Below are positions 1 to 11,917 of a stretch of DNA of 64,000 nucleotides, one piece after another; the stretch's first letter is position 1; each line of letters begins with the position of its first letter. Both the position numbers and the translations under genes were made by a program. The DNA comes from Brachypodium distachyon (taxonomy: Eukaryota; Streptophyta; Magnoliopsida; Poales; Poaceae). Below the pieces are notes generated by a model that was not told the origin of the DNA, made no database searches, and saw only the letters and a list, made by a program, of their open reading frames with translations. Location of the stretch: contig NC_016133.3 of NCBI RefSeq assembly GCF_000005505.3, positions 18,042,001 to 18,106,000 on the forward strand. The letters are read 5' to 3'.

Positions 1-1095
1 GCGTCGAAAGGGATCTAAAGGTGGTGATGGCTCGGGATAATTTGGGGCGAGGCGGTAGGAATTGCTCGCCGGAGTTTGCGTGGAAACGGCGACGAAACTT
101 GAAATTGGTGGCAAGGTTGACTGCGGCTTCGAGCTAGATTTCGAGGGATTGGTCGGGGCTCTCGAGGGCGTCAGCTTGGGATATTTATAGGGCTCGGGGC
201 GCTCGGGATAAGGCCGGCGGCGGGTGAGATTTGAACGGGATTCGGTTTCGCTTAAAATTCGGACGAGATAGAGTCCGGGAGGGTTTCAATCTTGTTGGGA
301 TAGATTCCTTGCTGTGTGGGTCACGAATTAGCGAAGAAATCACGGAGAAAAACGGTTTGGAGGATGTGTTCAAGATGGACGGCCATGGACGCCGGCGACT
401 CGAGCTCGAGCTCAGGCTCGGCCATGGCAGGGGCAGCGCGGGCGGGCGGCGGGGCTGCGGCGGCGAGCGGCGGAGCCAGGGCGGCGGGGCAGGGCCGGCG
501 AGCAGCAGCGGCGGCCGGGCTGGGCTTGGCCATGGACGCAGCCAGAACAGGCACAGCCTGTGCTTGCGTGAGGAAGAAGAAGGAGGAAAGGAGAAAAGAA
601 AAAAAAAAGGAAAAGAAAAAAGGAAAAAGGAAGGATGACCGTTGGATGGAAAATGGATGGATGAGATTAAAAGATATCTCTTCGGTACACTTAAGTGAAA
701 ACGGGTTTCACGGAAATACGCCTCCATGTAGAGAAAACGTACTCCGCGGAATAAAAGAAAAAGAAATAAAGAAATAGCTTTTTTCTAGGTCTCTAAATTG
801 CCAGAAAATCAAATAAGGCAAATAAAATACCAAACGGCATTGGAAAAATTCCAGAAAATTCCTGAAATTCCAAATACCTGTTTGGAAGCTAGGAAAAATA
901 GTTTCCTCATGAAATATAATTTATAAAACTATTTTTAATGCATATGCAGCTCAAATAAATTCTAACAAATGCATATAATCACTGTTAAGGTCCAAATAAA
1001 CTCCCAATTAAATTGTAAAATCATCTCCAAACTCAAATATGGTCAAAATGATATGCATGTTACAAATTTACTCTACAAAGAACACCTCATACATG
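1..1095. repeat. LTR-like noncoding fragment, family uncertain
   Basis: The first part (to about 640) is GC-rich with low-complexity GCGGCGG and GAAGAAAAAAGG tracts. It passes into AT-rich sequence rich in AAATTCCAGAAAATTCC-type motifs. This GC-rich to AT-rich texture resembles Gypsy-type LTRs of Triticeae, but no paired LTR, primer-binding site or element end is visible in the window. Open frames here are products of the biased composition and carry no recognisable domain. It stops just before the duplicated subtilase segment begins near 1110. The LTR assignment is inference. Confidence 0.35.
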
Positions 1096-1446
1096 CAAGA
1101 ACACCTCGCAGTGATGCAATGTCCACTGTCACTCTCTCAGGTCGATAGATGAAAGACCAACGAGCCATATGCTTTCCCTGTTCGCCATCTCTCCTCTGTA
1201 GCTAGGCTTTATCGTCTGTTGGCCAGTGTGGTGCATGCGCGGAAGTTGCGCAACGGTAATTCCCAAGCGACAATCCTTAACCGTTTGCTGGGTTTTCCTT
1301 GCAAACATCCCCCAACGATTCGATCCACAGCTAGCTCCAAAATGCTCCATTATCTCGGTCACACCAATGCCTGTGCCTACGTAACGTACGTACAGCCATA
1401 ACAAGAACGTGTAATCTAAACAGGGAGCAACGCATGCACTACTCAT

Positions 1447-1453
1447 TATAAAA
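1447..1453 (+). promoter_or_regulatory. TATA box of subtilase gene A
   Basis: TATAAAA lies 56 bp upstream of the chosen ATG (1509). A transcript start about 30 bp downstream would fall after the in-frame ATG at 1458, so translation must begin at 1509. A matching TATAAA is kept in the duplicated arm (17757-17762, minus strand). Confidence 0.7.
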
Positions 1454-1508
1454 CCCCATGCATGAACAATTCGTAATACTACACCAGATCATCGTCACGA
1501 AGGTAGCA

Positions 1509-3764
1509 ATGGGAAGCTTCAAGCTCTCCATGTTTGTCTCCCTTCTCCCCTTCTTCCTCCTCTTCTTCGCCCTAGCAGTCGCCGCCGCCAGCAGGGAAGA
1601 GCTCAGCACGTACCTCGTCCACGTGCAGCCCCAGGATGGGGACCTGTTCGCCACGCCTGACGCCCGGGAGACGTGGTACAAGTCGTTCCTCCCGGAGCAC
1701 GGCCATGGGCGTCTCCTCCACGCGTACCACCACGTCGCCAGCGGTTTCGCGGCCCGGCTGACCCGCGGTGAGCTCGCCGCGATCACCGCCATGCCCGGCT
1801 TCGTGGCCGCGGTCCCCAGCGTGGTCTACAAGGTGCAGACCACGCACACGCCGCGGTTCCTCGGTCTGGACACGATGCAGGGCGGGAGGAACGCCACGGC
1901 AGGGTCCGGCGACGGTGTCATTATCGGGGTGCTCGACACCGGCATCTTCCCTGACCACCCTTCCTTCAGCGGCGCCGGCATGCCTCCTCCACCGGCCAAG
2001 TGGAAGGGCCGGTGTGACTTCAACGGCTCCGCCTGCAACAACAAGCTTATCGGTGCTCAGACTTTCCTCAGCGGTGGCTCATCTCCCCCCGGTGCACGTG
2101 CACCACCCACCGACGAGGTAGGACATGGCACGCACACTTCCAGCACCGCAGCGGGAGCGTTGGTGCCAGGCGCTCAGGTGTTTGGCCAGGGCAGCGGAAG
2201 CGCGTCAGGGATTGCTCCCCGCGCACACGTTGCTATGTACAAGGTCTGCGCTGGCGAAAGTTGCGATGACGTGGACATCCTCGCTGGCATTGACGCCGCC
2301 GTGTCCGACGGCTGCGATGTCATATCCATGTCGCTCGGTGGGGATTCAGTGCCCTTCTTCAATGACAGCTTCGCCATCGGCACTTTCGCTGCCGCAGAGA
2401 AGGGAATCTTCGTCAGCATGGCAGCCGGCAACTCTGGCCCGATCCACTCCACGCTGTCGAACGAGGCTCCATGGATGCTTACCGTGGCTGCCAGCACCAT
2501 GGACCGTTTGATCCTCGCCAAGGTGATCCTCGGAAACAACGCCTCCTTCGATGGTGAGTCAATCTTGCAGCCCAACACAACGGCGACCGTTGGGCTAGTC
2601 TACGCCGGCGCGAGCCCGACGCCCGACGCACAGTTCTGTGACCATGGCTCACTGGACGGCTTGGACGTCAAGGGAAAGATCGTGCTCTGCGATCTCGACG
2701 GCTTCGGCAGTGATGCTGGCACCGAGGTGCTGAGAGCCGGAGGCGCCGGCTTGATCCTAGCCAACCCGTTCATCAACGGCTACAGCACGTTCACCGACTT
2801 CGTGTATGCTCTCCCGGCATCCCAGGTCAGCTACGCCGCCGGGGTGTTGATCAAGACCTACATCAACTCCACAGCAAACCCGACGGCGCAGATCGCCTTC
2901 AAAGGCACGGTGCTCGGCACGTCGCCGGCGCCGGCGATCACGTCATTCTCCTCTCGTGGGCCCAGCATCCAAAACCCAGGAATCCTAAAGCCTGACATCA
3001 CGGGCCCTGGTGTGAATGTGCTTGCCGCCTGGCCATTCCAAGTCGGCCCATCAGCGTTTGACTCCACGCCCACCTACAACATCATTTCCGGCACATCCAT
3101 GTCCACGCCACACCTCGCCGGCATCGCCGCGCTGATCAAGAGCAAGCACCCGGACTGGTCGCCAGCGGCCATCAAGTCCGCCATTATGACGACCGCCGAT
3201 GTCAACGACCGCTCCGGCGGGCCGATACTCGACGAGCAACACAATACCGCCAACCTCTTCGCCGTGGGAGCCGGCCACGTCAACCCGGAGAAGGCCGTGG
3301 ACCCTGGCCTGGTCTACGACATTGCGTCGGCTGACTACATCGGGTACCTTTGCAGCATGTACACGGACAAGGAGGTCTCGGTGATCGCGCGCACCGCGGT
3401 GAACTGCTCCGCCATCACGGTGATCCCGCAGAGCCAGTTGAACTACCCGTCCATCGCGGTCACGTTTCCGGTGAACCGTACAGCGTTGGCTCCGATGATT
3501 GTTAAGCGCACTGTGAAGCTCGTCGGAGAGTCACCGGCGGAGTACAAGGCCGTGATCGAGGTGCCGGCGGGTGGCTCGGTGAACGTCACCGTTTTGCCTA
3601 GCGTGCTTTCGTTCAGCGAGGCGAGCCCGGTGCAGAACTTCACCGTCCTCGTGTGGTCCTGGTCGGCGGAGGCCAGCCCCGCGCCGACGAAGGCCGCGCT
3701 CCTGTGGGTGTCGGCCAGGCACACCGTCAGGAGCCCCATCTCCATCAGCTTCACCCCGCGCTAG
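1509..3764 (+). CDS. Subtilisin-like serine protease (plant subtilase, S8 family), intact copy A
   Basis: Intronless 751-codon gene for a secreted plant subtilase. Residues 1 to about 27 form a hydrophobic signal peptide. An inhibitor-I9-type propeptide follows (about 33-110). The catalytic triad is visible: Asp143 in VLDTGIFPDH, His206 in GHGTHT, Ser530 in SGTSMSTP, with the oxyanion Asn308 in AAGNSGP. A PA-type insert lies between Asn and Ser (about 340-465), and a fibronectin-III-like C-terminal domain with several N-glycosylation sites follows (about 640-751). Length and architecture are normal for SBT1-type plant subtilases, which act in the cell wall on protein substrates. The start at 1509 follows from the TATA box at 1447 and places the hydrophobic leader at the N terminus. 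The physiological substrate cannot be inferred. A decayed inverted copy lies at 15444-17697. Confidence 0.93.
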   Translation: MGSFKLSMFVSLLPFFLLFFALAVAAASREELSTYLVHVQPQDGDLFATPDARETWYKSFLPEHGHGRLLHAYHHVASGFAARLTRGELAAITAMPGFVAAVPSVVYKVQTTHTPRFLGLDTMQGGRNATAGSGDGVIIGVLDTGIFPDHPSFSGAGMPPPPAKWKGRCDFNGSACNNKLIGAQTFLSGGSSPPGARAPPTDEVGHGTHTSSTAAGALVPGAQVFGQGSGSASGIAPRAHVAMYKVCAGESCDDVDILAGIDAAVSDGCDVISMSLGGDSVPFFNDSFAIGTFAAAEKGIFVSMAAGNSGPIHSTLSNEAPWMLTVAASTMDRLILAKVILGNNASFDGESILQPNTTATVGLVYAGASPTPDAQFCDHGSLDGLDVKGKIVLCDLDGFGSDAGTEVLRAGGAGLILANPFINGYSTFTDFVYALPASQVSYAAGVLIKTYINSTANPTAQIAFKGTVLGTSPAPAITSFSSRGPSIQNPGILKPDITGPGVNVLAAWPFQVGPSAFDSTPTYNIISGTSMSTPHLAGIAALIKSKHPDWSPAAIKSAIMTTADVNDRSGGPILDEQHNTANLFAVGAGHVNPEKAVDPGLVYDIASADYIGYLCSMYTDKEVSVIARTAVNCSAITVIPQSQLNYPSIAVTFPVNRTALAPMIVKRTVKLVGESPAEYKAVIEVPAGGSVNVTVLPSVLSFSEASPVQNFTVLVWSWSAEASPAPTKAALLWVSARHTVRSPISISFTPR

Positions 3765-4530
3765 ATCAGCTTTGAGAGCCCCCTCGGTATACTGGCTGCT
3801 TTTACAATGTCAGCGTTACTTCGACATATTTGGGTTTGGACTTGGGAGTCACACGATTGATCTAGCGAATACACATGCAAGACAACTATATTTTACATTA
3901 CCTTCTTTTTAAGGTTTTTCCCAGTGCTGTGCATCGCCCTTTTGATGTTGTTCTTACTCACAATAAATGCTAAGTAATCATTTCCTCGATGCATTACCTC
4001 TTAGTGTTGTATCTAAAGTAACAATATCTAATAATTTGCAAGAGCGGGTTATTGACTTTGTGCTGGTTTGCGTGAAGAGTCATTGGCATAAGATACGGTT
4101 TCATCATTAATTATGTGTAATACCCGTAAAATGCCTAAGATAACGTGCTAAGAGACCAGCACTGTGTGAAAGGCCTAAGAAAACAGGAGAAGCATTTCCA
4201 TTTTCCATCACCTCTCAACATAAATCACATACGCTTCCATTTTTCATCGATATCATTTGCACAACACGCCACTATGTTAATCTAACTTGCAGATACAGAT
4301 GGTAGCAAACCTCACGTGCATCTAGCGGCAATGCGAACTCCAGCCTCCAGGACAGTAAACAAACTCCTTGAGAACTAAATTTTCACACACAAGATAATTT
4401 TTGACACATGTACATAAATAAAATGCACAGTTCTCTCTACAGTTTATAGATGACATCAACGGTTAAACACTTAATTAAAACTGCATCAGGAGTTCAACCC
4501 AAGACGGCATACTGTGTACATGAAAATTCT
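3765..4530. other. Intergenic region between two convergent genes
   Basis: AT-rich 3' flanks of the subtilase (+) and the Rossmann-type gene (-). The first 140 bp belong to duplicated arm A. I see no ORF, RNA gene or transposon terminus in the rest. AATAAA-like strings (for example near 3962) could serve as polyadenylation signals. Confidence 0.6.
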
Positions 4531-6395
4531 CTATATGACCTTAATCTCCTTGAGCCAAGCTGTGTGGAGTGGGCACGGATCTGTCTTTCCTTGTGCGAGT
4601 GCCTTTTCAGTAAGAGAGTAAAACCAACCATTCCTCCACTTGAACTGCAACGTTGAAATGCTTACGCTGTTAGTTTTGAATGCCATAAAAAGTGCAAGTG
4701 TAAGCATTATACAGACTGTCAGTGGTAAGACTTGCCTCTTTCACAGCAGTGGGGAAATGTGCCACAGCTCTGGAGTAGGCACAAAGCCTCTCTTCTATGC
4801 CTTCATCAAACATAAGCCCCCGCTCTGCAGCTGCAGCAGATGCTAATTCCGCTATCAGGCTGGAAACCTGCAAAAGAAAAGCACAAATGGAACTTTTGCA
4901 TTGGAAGAGTGACTGTTGTTCTCGGACAGAAAATGGTTAAGCTCAATTCTGGAGCAAAGAAATGGTCAGAATTTTTCTAGCAAAGTAACAAACAATGCCA
5001 TTTGTTGAATAAGATGTATTAACATTGTTTTTTAACGAAAAATGTCTTCTCATCGTAACGCACGTGAAGGGAAAATAACTATACTGCACAACATTGCACA
5101 CCTTCATTGCTTTTCAACCTTTGAATATTACCTCGGATCGATATTCTTTTTCAACCACACCAACCGTAGCCCCTGGATGACGAGCTCCAACAAGCATGAA
5201 AGCTGAAATCCATATCAACTTTTCTAGCATTTGCTTCTGAAAGGCTTCCTTTTCAAGCACCTAGTTGCCAGGGTGAAACACAATTACCACCAATATACAA
5301 ATCCAAATGCTAGAAAATGACATGAGAGAGTGAATGCTAGAGAATCAACCAATGCATAAAAAGGACATGATGAAATAAATAAATAAATATTTGCCCGAGA
5401 AAGAGTTTGGAAAAATTACATTCCTATAATTTGAACCCAAAATAGAAAAGTTAACCATGGGCTCAAGTGCTGAACGCCAACTTAAGCTAGAATGTAGACA
5501 TCAGAGAAAACTGCTAAACAGCGAGAATGAGTTAGACCTGTTAAACTCAAGAAATGATTACTGCCATTATCAAGTATATCAATGAGTTAGACCTATTAAA
5601 CCTCATGTATTTGTATATGATCAAGCTGAAGAGAGAAAAACGTGAATCTATTGACAAAGGAAACACCGAATTGCACACTGTAAGCATCATCTATGATAAA
5701 TGAAGTGCTGAAGAAAAGAAAAAACACCTTGCAGGTAAGCCCGCCATTTTGCAGGCGAGCAGCCACCGCTGGAGCCCAGCTGCCAAACGCAGCGGTCAGC
5801 CCCTCCGGGTTGGTGTCAGTGATCCCGTCGATGGGTGGCTCTCCAACCTTGGACACGGCGAAGTACGCCAACACCTGGTTCGCTCCCACCAGCCCCTTGC
5901 TCTCGAACCACGGATCCAGCATCCCGTTCTGGAAGAACACCAAATCTGCTCCAATATTAGCTCATAGAGCTCCCTCCCACCCAACACGCAGCATCACCAC
6001 AAGTAATTTCGACGGCACAGAATTAATTAGCTAGTGATCGTCATCATGTTCATACCGCGCCACCGCGATTTGGGGGTGGCCTCGAGCACGCCGTCGAGGT
6101 CGTCGTTGCGGGTGCACACCAGTATGGGCCCAGCGGGCGCGCCGTCGGGGACCTTCTCGCCGCGGCCCACCAGCACGTCCCCGCCGAGCGGCCCCATGCC
6201 GAGCAGCGCCTGCCCCACGCGCCCGCCGCCCACCACCACCGCCGGCTGCACCGCGGTGGCCATCGCTGCGGAAGCCCTGAGAACCCTAGAAGCGACCGCC
6301 CTCGAGGAGGATGGGGAGAGGAGGCGGCGGCGGAGTGGAGGTAGCGGAGTGACGGCGGTGGGGACGGAGACGGAGACGGCGGCTGTGAGGGCCAT
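4531..6395 (-). CDS. Rossmann-fold NAD(P)-binding-like protein, probable plastid targeting, five exons
   Basis: Exons by splice signals and frame: 6056-6395, 5728-5945, 5132-5260, 4736-4867 and 4531-4644. They sum to 933 nt, encoding 310 residues. The N terminus (about 1-45) is rich in Ser, Arg and Ala with few acidic residues, as in a chloroplast transit peptide. A dinucleotide-binding beta strand with GGGRVG follows at residues 56-61. The C-terminal half is helical and recalls the ketopantoate-reductase-like C domain, but I cannot name a substrate; the protein belongs to an uncharacterised conserved plant family. Intron 4 has a GCAAGT donor (GC-AG class) after AAAGAG. Using it keeps the frame and leads to a Trp-rich final exon ending at TAG (4531-4533). 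All other introns are GT-AG. It is convergent with the subtilase and looks intact. Confidence 0.85.
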
Positions 6396-6815
6396 TCCGA
6401 CAAGTGGGGGTGGGAGGTAGCAGTGGGGCGGAGTGACGGCGTTTGCTTAAGGGATGACGGATGCCGTTAGGCAGGCCTTAAAGGGGCCACCCAGCCACCC
6501 GATCTGGATGGGCTTATCTGCAGTTCTGCATGGTTTGTGGCTGACATAGGATGGGCTCTAATGGGCCAATGGGCCTTTCGAGGGGCTTTCCTAGTGACTT
6601 GCGACCGCTCCAAACCTCAAACACGGTGCTCGCCGCTCCGTGCACACCAGCTGTTTCCGCATCAGACTTGACGACAATGCCGAAGTATACGGGGTACTTG
6701 GTTTCCGTGAAATTGAGCTTTTCAACTTGGCTTTGTTTTTTTAATCGGAATCCGAAATACTTCGTCTATTAATTAAGAGAAATAGAATTGTTGAGTTAAC
6801 TAACGGAAAACCGTA
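6396..6815. other. Upstream region of the Rossmann-type gene
   Basis: The sequence begins with a GC-rich 5' region of the minus-strand gene and becomes AT-rich towards 6800. No clear TATA box, MITE terminus or ORF with recognisable content was seen. It ends where a LINE-like coding fragment begins. Confidence 0.5.
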
Positions 6816-7095
6816 ACTTGGGTTTGTTGACACACGTCGGGCGAATGCCGGTGAATCCTAATTCGTTGAGCGCCTGTATTCTCAGGTCAGTATATTTCCT
6901 GCAAAGTGTCCTCATGCGTGCGAGCTTGGGCAGGCGGCCTTCCCAGATTTGGCGTGCCATTATTCAAGGACGGGATATGCTTAAGCTGATCCGTAGGATT
7001 GGAGACGTACGGGAACACTACTGATGTCTGGCATGATAAGTGGATACCAAGAGATGAACGGCTCTGACCGTATGTTGCTGTACGTTCGGCCTGAC
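6816..7095 (+). pseudogene. LINE (non-LTR retrotransposon) ORF2 fragment, left part
   Basis: Frames here encode motifs typical of the region after the reverse transcriptase in plant LINEs: a QIWRAIIQGRDML segment, an IRRIGD segment, then VWHDKWIPRDERL in another frame. Frameshifts and a stop show that it is decayed. The reading continues beyond an inserted Copia element at 12158 (APVIVSELIDQTTAT), so the LINE was present before that insertion. No poly-A tail or 5' end is visible. Confidence 0.7.
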
Positions 7096-7337
7096 TATAA
7101 GACACGAGAGAGATGGAGTGACTCAACACTTGGATTGTATTGATGAACACAAAGGGTATAAATACATGTACAGATGCCTTCGGCAGAGCAGCTAACTCCT
7201 ACAATCTAGCCAACAAACTACTGGATAAGCTGCCAATGAACTACTAGATAAGCTAGAGACGTTGGGATAGACTAAGTCAGCTAACCAATACTAACAGTTT
7301 ATACACACACGTGCAAGACCAAGTCACGTTACTAACA
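7096..7337 (-). repeat. 3' LTR of Copia-1
   Basis: On the minus strand it starts TGTTAGTAACGTGAC directly after a purine-rich tract (GCCGAGGGG, about 7338-7346). It ends at 7096, where the usual CA has changed to TA. The stop codon of the polyprotein lies inside its first bases. Confidence 0.85.
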
Positions 7338-10300
7338 CCCCTCGGCAGTCACAGCATCGGGATGAAGAATGCTGAGACTGGAGCATAGAGTATCAAACAC
7401 CGCCGTGGGCAGGCCTTTCGTCATGATGTCCGCGAGTTGTTGTGTCGTGGGAACATGAGTGACTCGAACCTGGCCGATGGCCACCTTCTCCTGGACGAAG
7501 TGTACATCGAGCTCAATGTTCTTCGTTCGTTTGTGATGGACAGGGTTGGCGGCAAGGTAGACGGCGGAGACGTTGTCGCAGAACACAGCAGTGGCCGTGC
7601 GGATGTCGCAGTGCAGCTCGCCCAGAAGTTGTCGAAGCCAAGTACACTCGGCAACAACATTTGCCACGGCACAGTACTCCGCTTCCGCACTGGAGCGGGA
7701 GACGGTGGCCTGTCGTTTGGACGACCAGGACACAAGCGAGCCGCCAAGGAAGACGCAGTAGCCTGAGATAGACCGCCGCGTGTCTGGGCAGCCGGCCCAA
7801 TCTGCGTCGGAGTAGACGGTGATGTCGACGGTGGACGACGCCCGGAGCTGCAGACCAAGTGAGGTAGTTCCTCGAATGTACCGAAGAACTCACTTCACCA
7901 ATTGCCAATGAGCGTCCGTCGGCGAGTGCATGTGGAGACACACTTGATGAACGGCGTAGGCAATGTCAGGCCGTGTCATCGTCAAGTACTGTAGGGCACC
8001 GACGATGCTACGATAGCCTGAGGGATCGGCATAGGGAGTACCATCGGTCGAGGACGACTTGGGCTTGGTGTCGACGGGCGTACCGGCAGGCGTGCAGTTG
8101 CACATGGAGGCATGGTCCAGTAGCTCCTCGGCGTAGTATTCCTGTGACAGGAAAAATACGGCGGCTGTCCGAGTTACCTGAATCCCAAGAAAGAGATGAA
8201 GCGGTCCTAAGTCCTTCATTGAGAACTCAGAACTCAGGCTGGTGATGATGTGTCGGAGCAGTCGTTCAGTGGACGTCGTCAGGACGATGTCCTCAACGTA
8301 GAGCAGCAGGTACGCGGCGTCGATGCCGTGACGAAGCACGAACAGCGACGGGTCGGAGGTGGTGGCAACAAAACCTGTAGATCGAAGGAAGGTGGCGATG
8401 CGAGTGTACCAAGCCCTTGGGGCCTGCTTCAGTCCGTACAGAGACTTGGAGAGGAGGCACACATGATCGGGCTTCGATGGATCGACAAATCCCGTCGGCT
8501 GCTGTGAGTAGACACGCTCGGACAAGATGCCATGCAAGAAGGCATTCTTCACGTCGAGCTGGTGGACAGGCCATGCACGAGCAGCAGCGAGATCGAGCAC
8601 AGTGCGGATCGTGGCGTACTTAACCATCGGAGAGAACGTATCGCCGAAGTCGACTCCGGGGCGCTGAGAAAACCCGCGGACGACCCAACGCGCCTTGTAG
8701 CGCTCGAGGGAGCCGTCAGGTCGAGTCTTGTGGCAAAAAATCCACTTGCCGGAAACGAGGTTCGCGCCGTGCGGTCGTGGAACTAAGGTCCAAGTGTTGT
8801 TGTTGATGAGGGCGTCATATTCTTCCTGCATAGCAGCATGCCAGTGCGCGTCGCGAAGGGTGGCACGAGCTGACGACAGAATTGGTGAAGGTGTGGTCGA
8901 TGCAGTGCAGTCGAACAAGCGCTTGGGGAGGAAGATGTTGTTCTGTGCACGAGTGACCATGCGATGCACCGGCGCTAGCGGCACAATGGGCAGGATGCTT
9001 GAGGACGTTGGCGTGGACGGCGATGGCATGGTCGGCGATGGCGTAGACGGCGATGGCGTGGGCGCGGTGTCGATGCCGGAGGTGGGTGGCGCGGGCCGGT
9101 CGGCGGACGGTACGAAGCCACCGGAAGACGGGCGCGCGCCGGACGAATGCATCGAGGGCATGTCAGACGCGGGAGAGGTGCCTGCAGGGCACACCGTGGC
9201 TGCAGCTGGGCGCGATGGAGAGGCCGGAGGAGCAGCACGTACGGGACCCAGTGAGAGGATCGCCCGGTCGAAGGACGCGGCGTCGTCGGCTGGTGTCGGA
9301 GCTGGCGTCGGCTGGGCGTTCACCTGTGCAAAAGGAAAAACGTCCTCGTGGAAATGAACATGCCGAGAGGTTAGCACACGACGAGAAACCGGGTCAAAAC
9401 ACCTGTATCCGCGGTGATCTGCAGAGTAACCAAGAAACACACAAGAAACTGAACGAGGCATCAGTTTGTTCCTAGAAGTAGCAATAGTGTTAGGAAAACA
9501 CAAGCATCCAAAAACACGCAAATGACAGTATGGAGGAGGAATGCCAAAAAGAAGCTCGTAGGGAGTGTGCATTTGACGAGGTTTGCATGGCCGAAGATTG
9601 AGCAGGAGGGTAGACGTGGCAAGAGCATCAGCCCAGAATTTTGGTGGCATGTAGGCTTAAAAGAGGAGAGTGCGCATGCCGTCGTTGCGGGTCCGGAGGA
9701 TGCGCTCCGCCTTGCCGTTCTGTTGCGAGGTGTACGGACACGAGAGGCGAAGGTGGATGCCGTGTCGCGAGAGAAAAGAGCGGAGGGCGGCGTTGTCAAA
9801 TTCCTTGCCGTTGTCAGTTTGAAGTGCAAGAATGCGCAGACGAAACTGAGTAGCAACATACGCGTGGAAGGAGAGGAGGGAAGGAAGAGCATCAGATTTA
9901 CAGCGCAGGAGAAAAGTCCACACAAAATGTGAGTAATCATCAAGTATAACTAAATAATAAGTAAATCCTGAGGAGCTCACAACATGCGAGGTCCAAACAT
10001 CACAATGAATCAACTGAAAAGGAAAGGAAGTGATAGTAGTAGATTGCTGAAATGGAAATCTAGTGTGTTTGCCTAAGCGACAAGCAGTACAGTGGTGAGA
10101 GGCTTCACTGTCTTTAATACAGGAAAAGGGGAATGAACGAATAATGTGAGCTAAAGAAGCATCTCCTAGGTGACCAAGGCGACGATGCCACAAGCTGACA
10201 GAGGTGGCAGTGAAGGCGGCATGACAAGGACGAGCTCCAGGGGATGACCGAACCGGGTACAGATCGCCGGGGCTGTTACTTCGCAGAATCGCCGCCCTGG

Positions 10301-11867
10301 AATGCAGATCCTTTACAGAGAAACCAGCCGGGTCAAACTCAACAGAAACGTTGTTATCTCGTGAGAGAGTTCGTACAGAAAGTAAGTTCTTAACGAGGTT
10401 AGGAGAGACAAGTACATTACGAAGATAAAGAGGACGAGCAGAAGTAGAAATAGAGGCAGTGCCAATTGCAGTAATAGGAAGATGAGCACCATTACCTACT
10501 GTAATTTGAGACGAGGTAGAGTAAGGGGAGAAGGAGGAGAGGTTACTTGTGCTGGATGTCATGTGCGACGAGGCGCCCGTGTCAAGGAACCAGTCGCCGC
10601 TGCCGCCGCCGTTGTTCTGGAGCGACATCTGTTGCATGGCCGCCATGAAGTTGGGATCCAGAGCAGGAGCCGTGGGCGTCGCCGAGCTGAAGGATGGCGC
10701 CATCATGGAGGTGTTGGCGTTGTAGGCTTGCGGAGCAGTGGGCGCCATGGGTGGCCGGGGACCGAGGACGCCAGCGCCGGGCACACGCGGTGTCTGTTGC
10801 CAGGCCTGAAAGGTGCCAGACCACGGGTTGACGCCGTGTGGCCAGGATGGTGCGGCAGGCGAGTTGGGGAAGCGCGAGCCGCCGCCGGCTGGAGAGGTCG
10901 ACGCAGTCTTGCGCTTCTTGTTCTTCTTGTTGCTGCTGGAAGGAGAGCCCTGTGGGGACGCAGGTGCCGGTGCGCCGGAGCGGTCGACGAAGAAGGCGGC
11001 GGCAGCTTGACGACGCATGGCTTGCTCCTGGCGATGCTCCTCGAGCAGCAAATACGAACGGGCGCGCATGAAGGATGGCAGTGGCTGCTGCATGGTGAGC
11101 ACCGGGATGGCGTGGCCGAGAGAAGGGTTGAGACCACGGAGCATGTTGAAGAGCATGGACTGGTCGGAGACCTGAATGTCGACGTCACGCAGGCCGTCGG
11201 CGAGGACCTTGAGGCGCGAGTAGTACTCCGTGACAGAGAGGTGGCCCTGCTGCAGACTGCGGAACTCCTCCTCCATGTAGACGGCCTGAGTCATCATGTT
11301 GTCCAGAAAAAGACTTGAGAGTTTTGTCCATACCACGAAAGCCGGATCGTGCGGCGCGAGGATGATGTCGAGGATCTCCTCGCTGATGGTGGTGTAGAGC
11401 CAGGACACAATGGTGAGGTCGGCCTTCATCCATTCGGCGTCCTCAAGCTTGTGGTCAGCGCTGGCAACGAGGTGCTCCTCGAGGCCGTTCCGGCCGATGA
11501 CCTTCATGAAGAGGGTGCTCCACCGGCCATAGTTGTTTCGCTTGAGGTCGAGGGCGGTGAGGACGTGCTCCTTGATGCGGATATGCTGCAGAGAGGCAGC
11601 CGTCACCGGGATGGTGCCCGCATCACGGACGACGGACATGGCGGCCACATCATCATCGAAGAGAGCACGGGCAGTGGGGAGAGGTGCCATGGGCGAGCTC
11701 AGGGAGACGCCTGGGCTTGTGCCGGCGCCGAGGGCAGCGGCGATGCTTACAGGCTGTGGAGTGGAGCCAGGAGGGAGGATAGTAGGCGACACAAGAGCGG
11801 CAGTTGAAGCTGTGAGTGCGCCGGCTGCCGTGGAGGTCAGAGGGAGGCTGGTGTCAGGGTTTGCCAT
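7332..11867 (-). pseudogene. Copia-1 Gag-Pol polyprotein, interrupted by two nonsense codons
   Basis: One frame runs from the ATG at 11867 to the TAG at 7332-7334, with two in-frame stops: TAA at 9657-9659 (context LLF-stop-AYMPPKFW) and TGA at 7890-7892 (context QLVK-stop-VLRYIRG). Both fit single C-to-T changes from Gln and Arg codons. Visible parts are a Gag domain with a poorly conserved nucleic-acid-binding tail, a protease motif FLDTGASSH, and integrase with the HHCC-type WHRRLGH segment and a QTDNGKEF motif. RT follows with LLYVEDIVL (VEDI where Copia elements usually have VDD), and RNase H with EAEY. The first ATG of the longer open frame lies in the LTR, so 11867 is preferred as the start. 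The element can no longer make a full polyprotein. Confidence 0.9.
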
Positions 11868-11905
11868 GAGGGCAGCGGAAGCGAGTGCGGTCTCAGAGAC
11901 GTCGA

Positions 11906-11917
11906 GATCTGATACCA
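11906..11917 (-). other. Primer-binding site of Copia-1
   Basis: On the minus strand TGGTATCAGATC directly abuts the 5' LTR. This matches the 3' end of plant initiator-methionine tRNA except at the penultimate position, as usual for Copia elements. Confidence 0.85.

Larger units (their letters stand above)
1110..3905 (+). repeat. Inverted duplication, arm A (subtilase region)
   Basis: This segment recurs in reverse orientation at 15301-17977 plus 22989-23134. Similarity begins near the GCAGTGATGCAATG motif about 400 bp upstream of the gene. It runs through promoter, coding region and about 140 bp of 3' flank, ending near AAGACAACTATATTTTACATTA. Both edges are sharp, so this is a segmental duplication of one gene with its flanks and not a distant family relationship. 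Arm A carries the intact gene. Confidence 0.9.

Noticed and set aside
185..777. Several overlapping open frames on both strands rich in Arg, Gly, Ala, Ser or Lys
   Set aside because: They follow from GC-rich and purine-rich low-complexity DNA. No domain, splice pattern or start context supports a gene.
1458..1508. Upstream in-frame ATG that would lengthen subtilase A by 17 residues
   Set aside because: It lies only five bases after the TATA box, so it is not transcribed from that promoter, and it would place non-signal sequence before the hydrophobic leader.
1572..3754. Minus-strand frames opposite the subtilase
   Set aside because: They are antisense shadows of a GC3-biased coding sequence without independent motifs.
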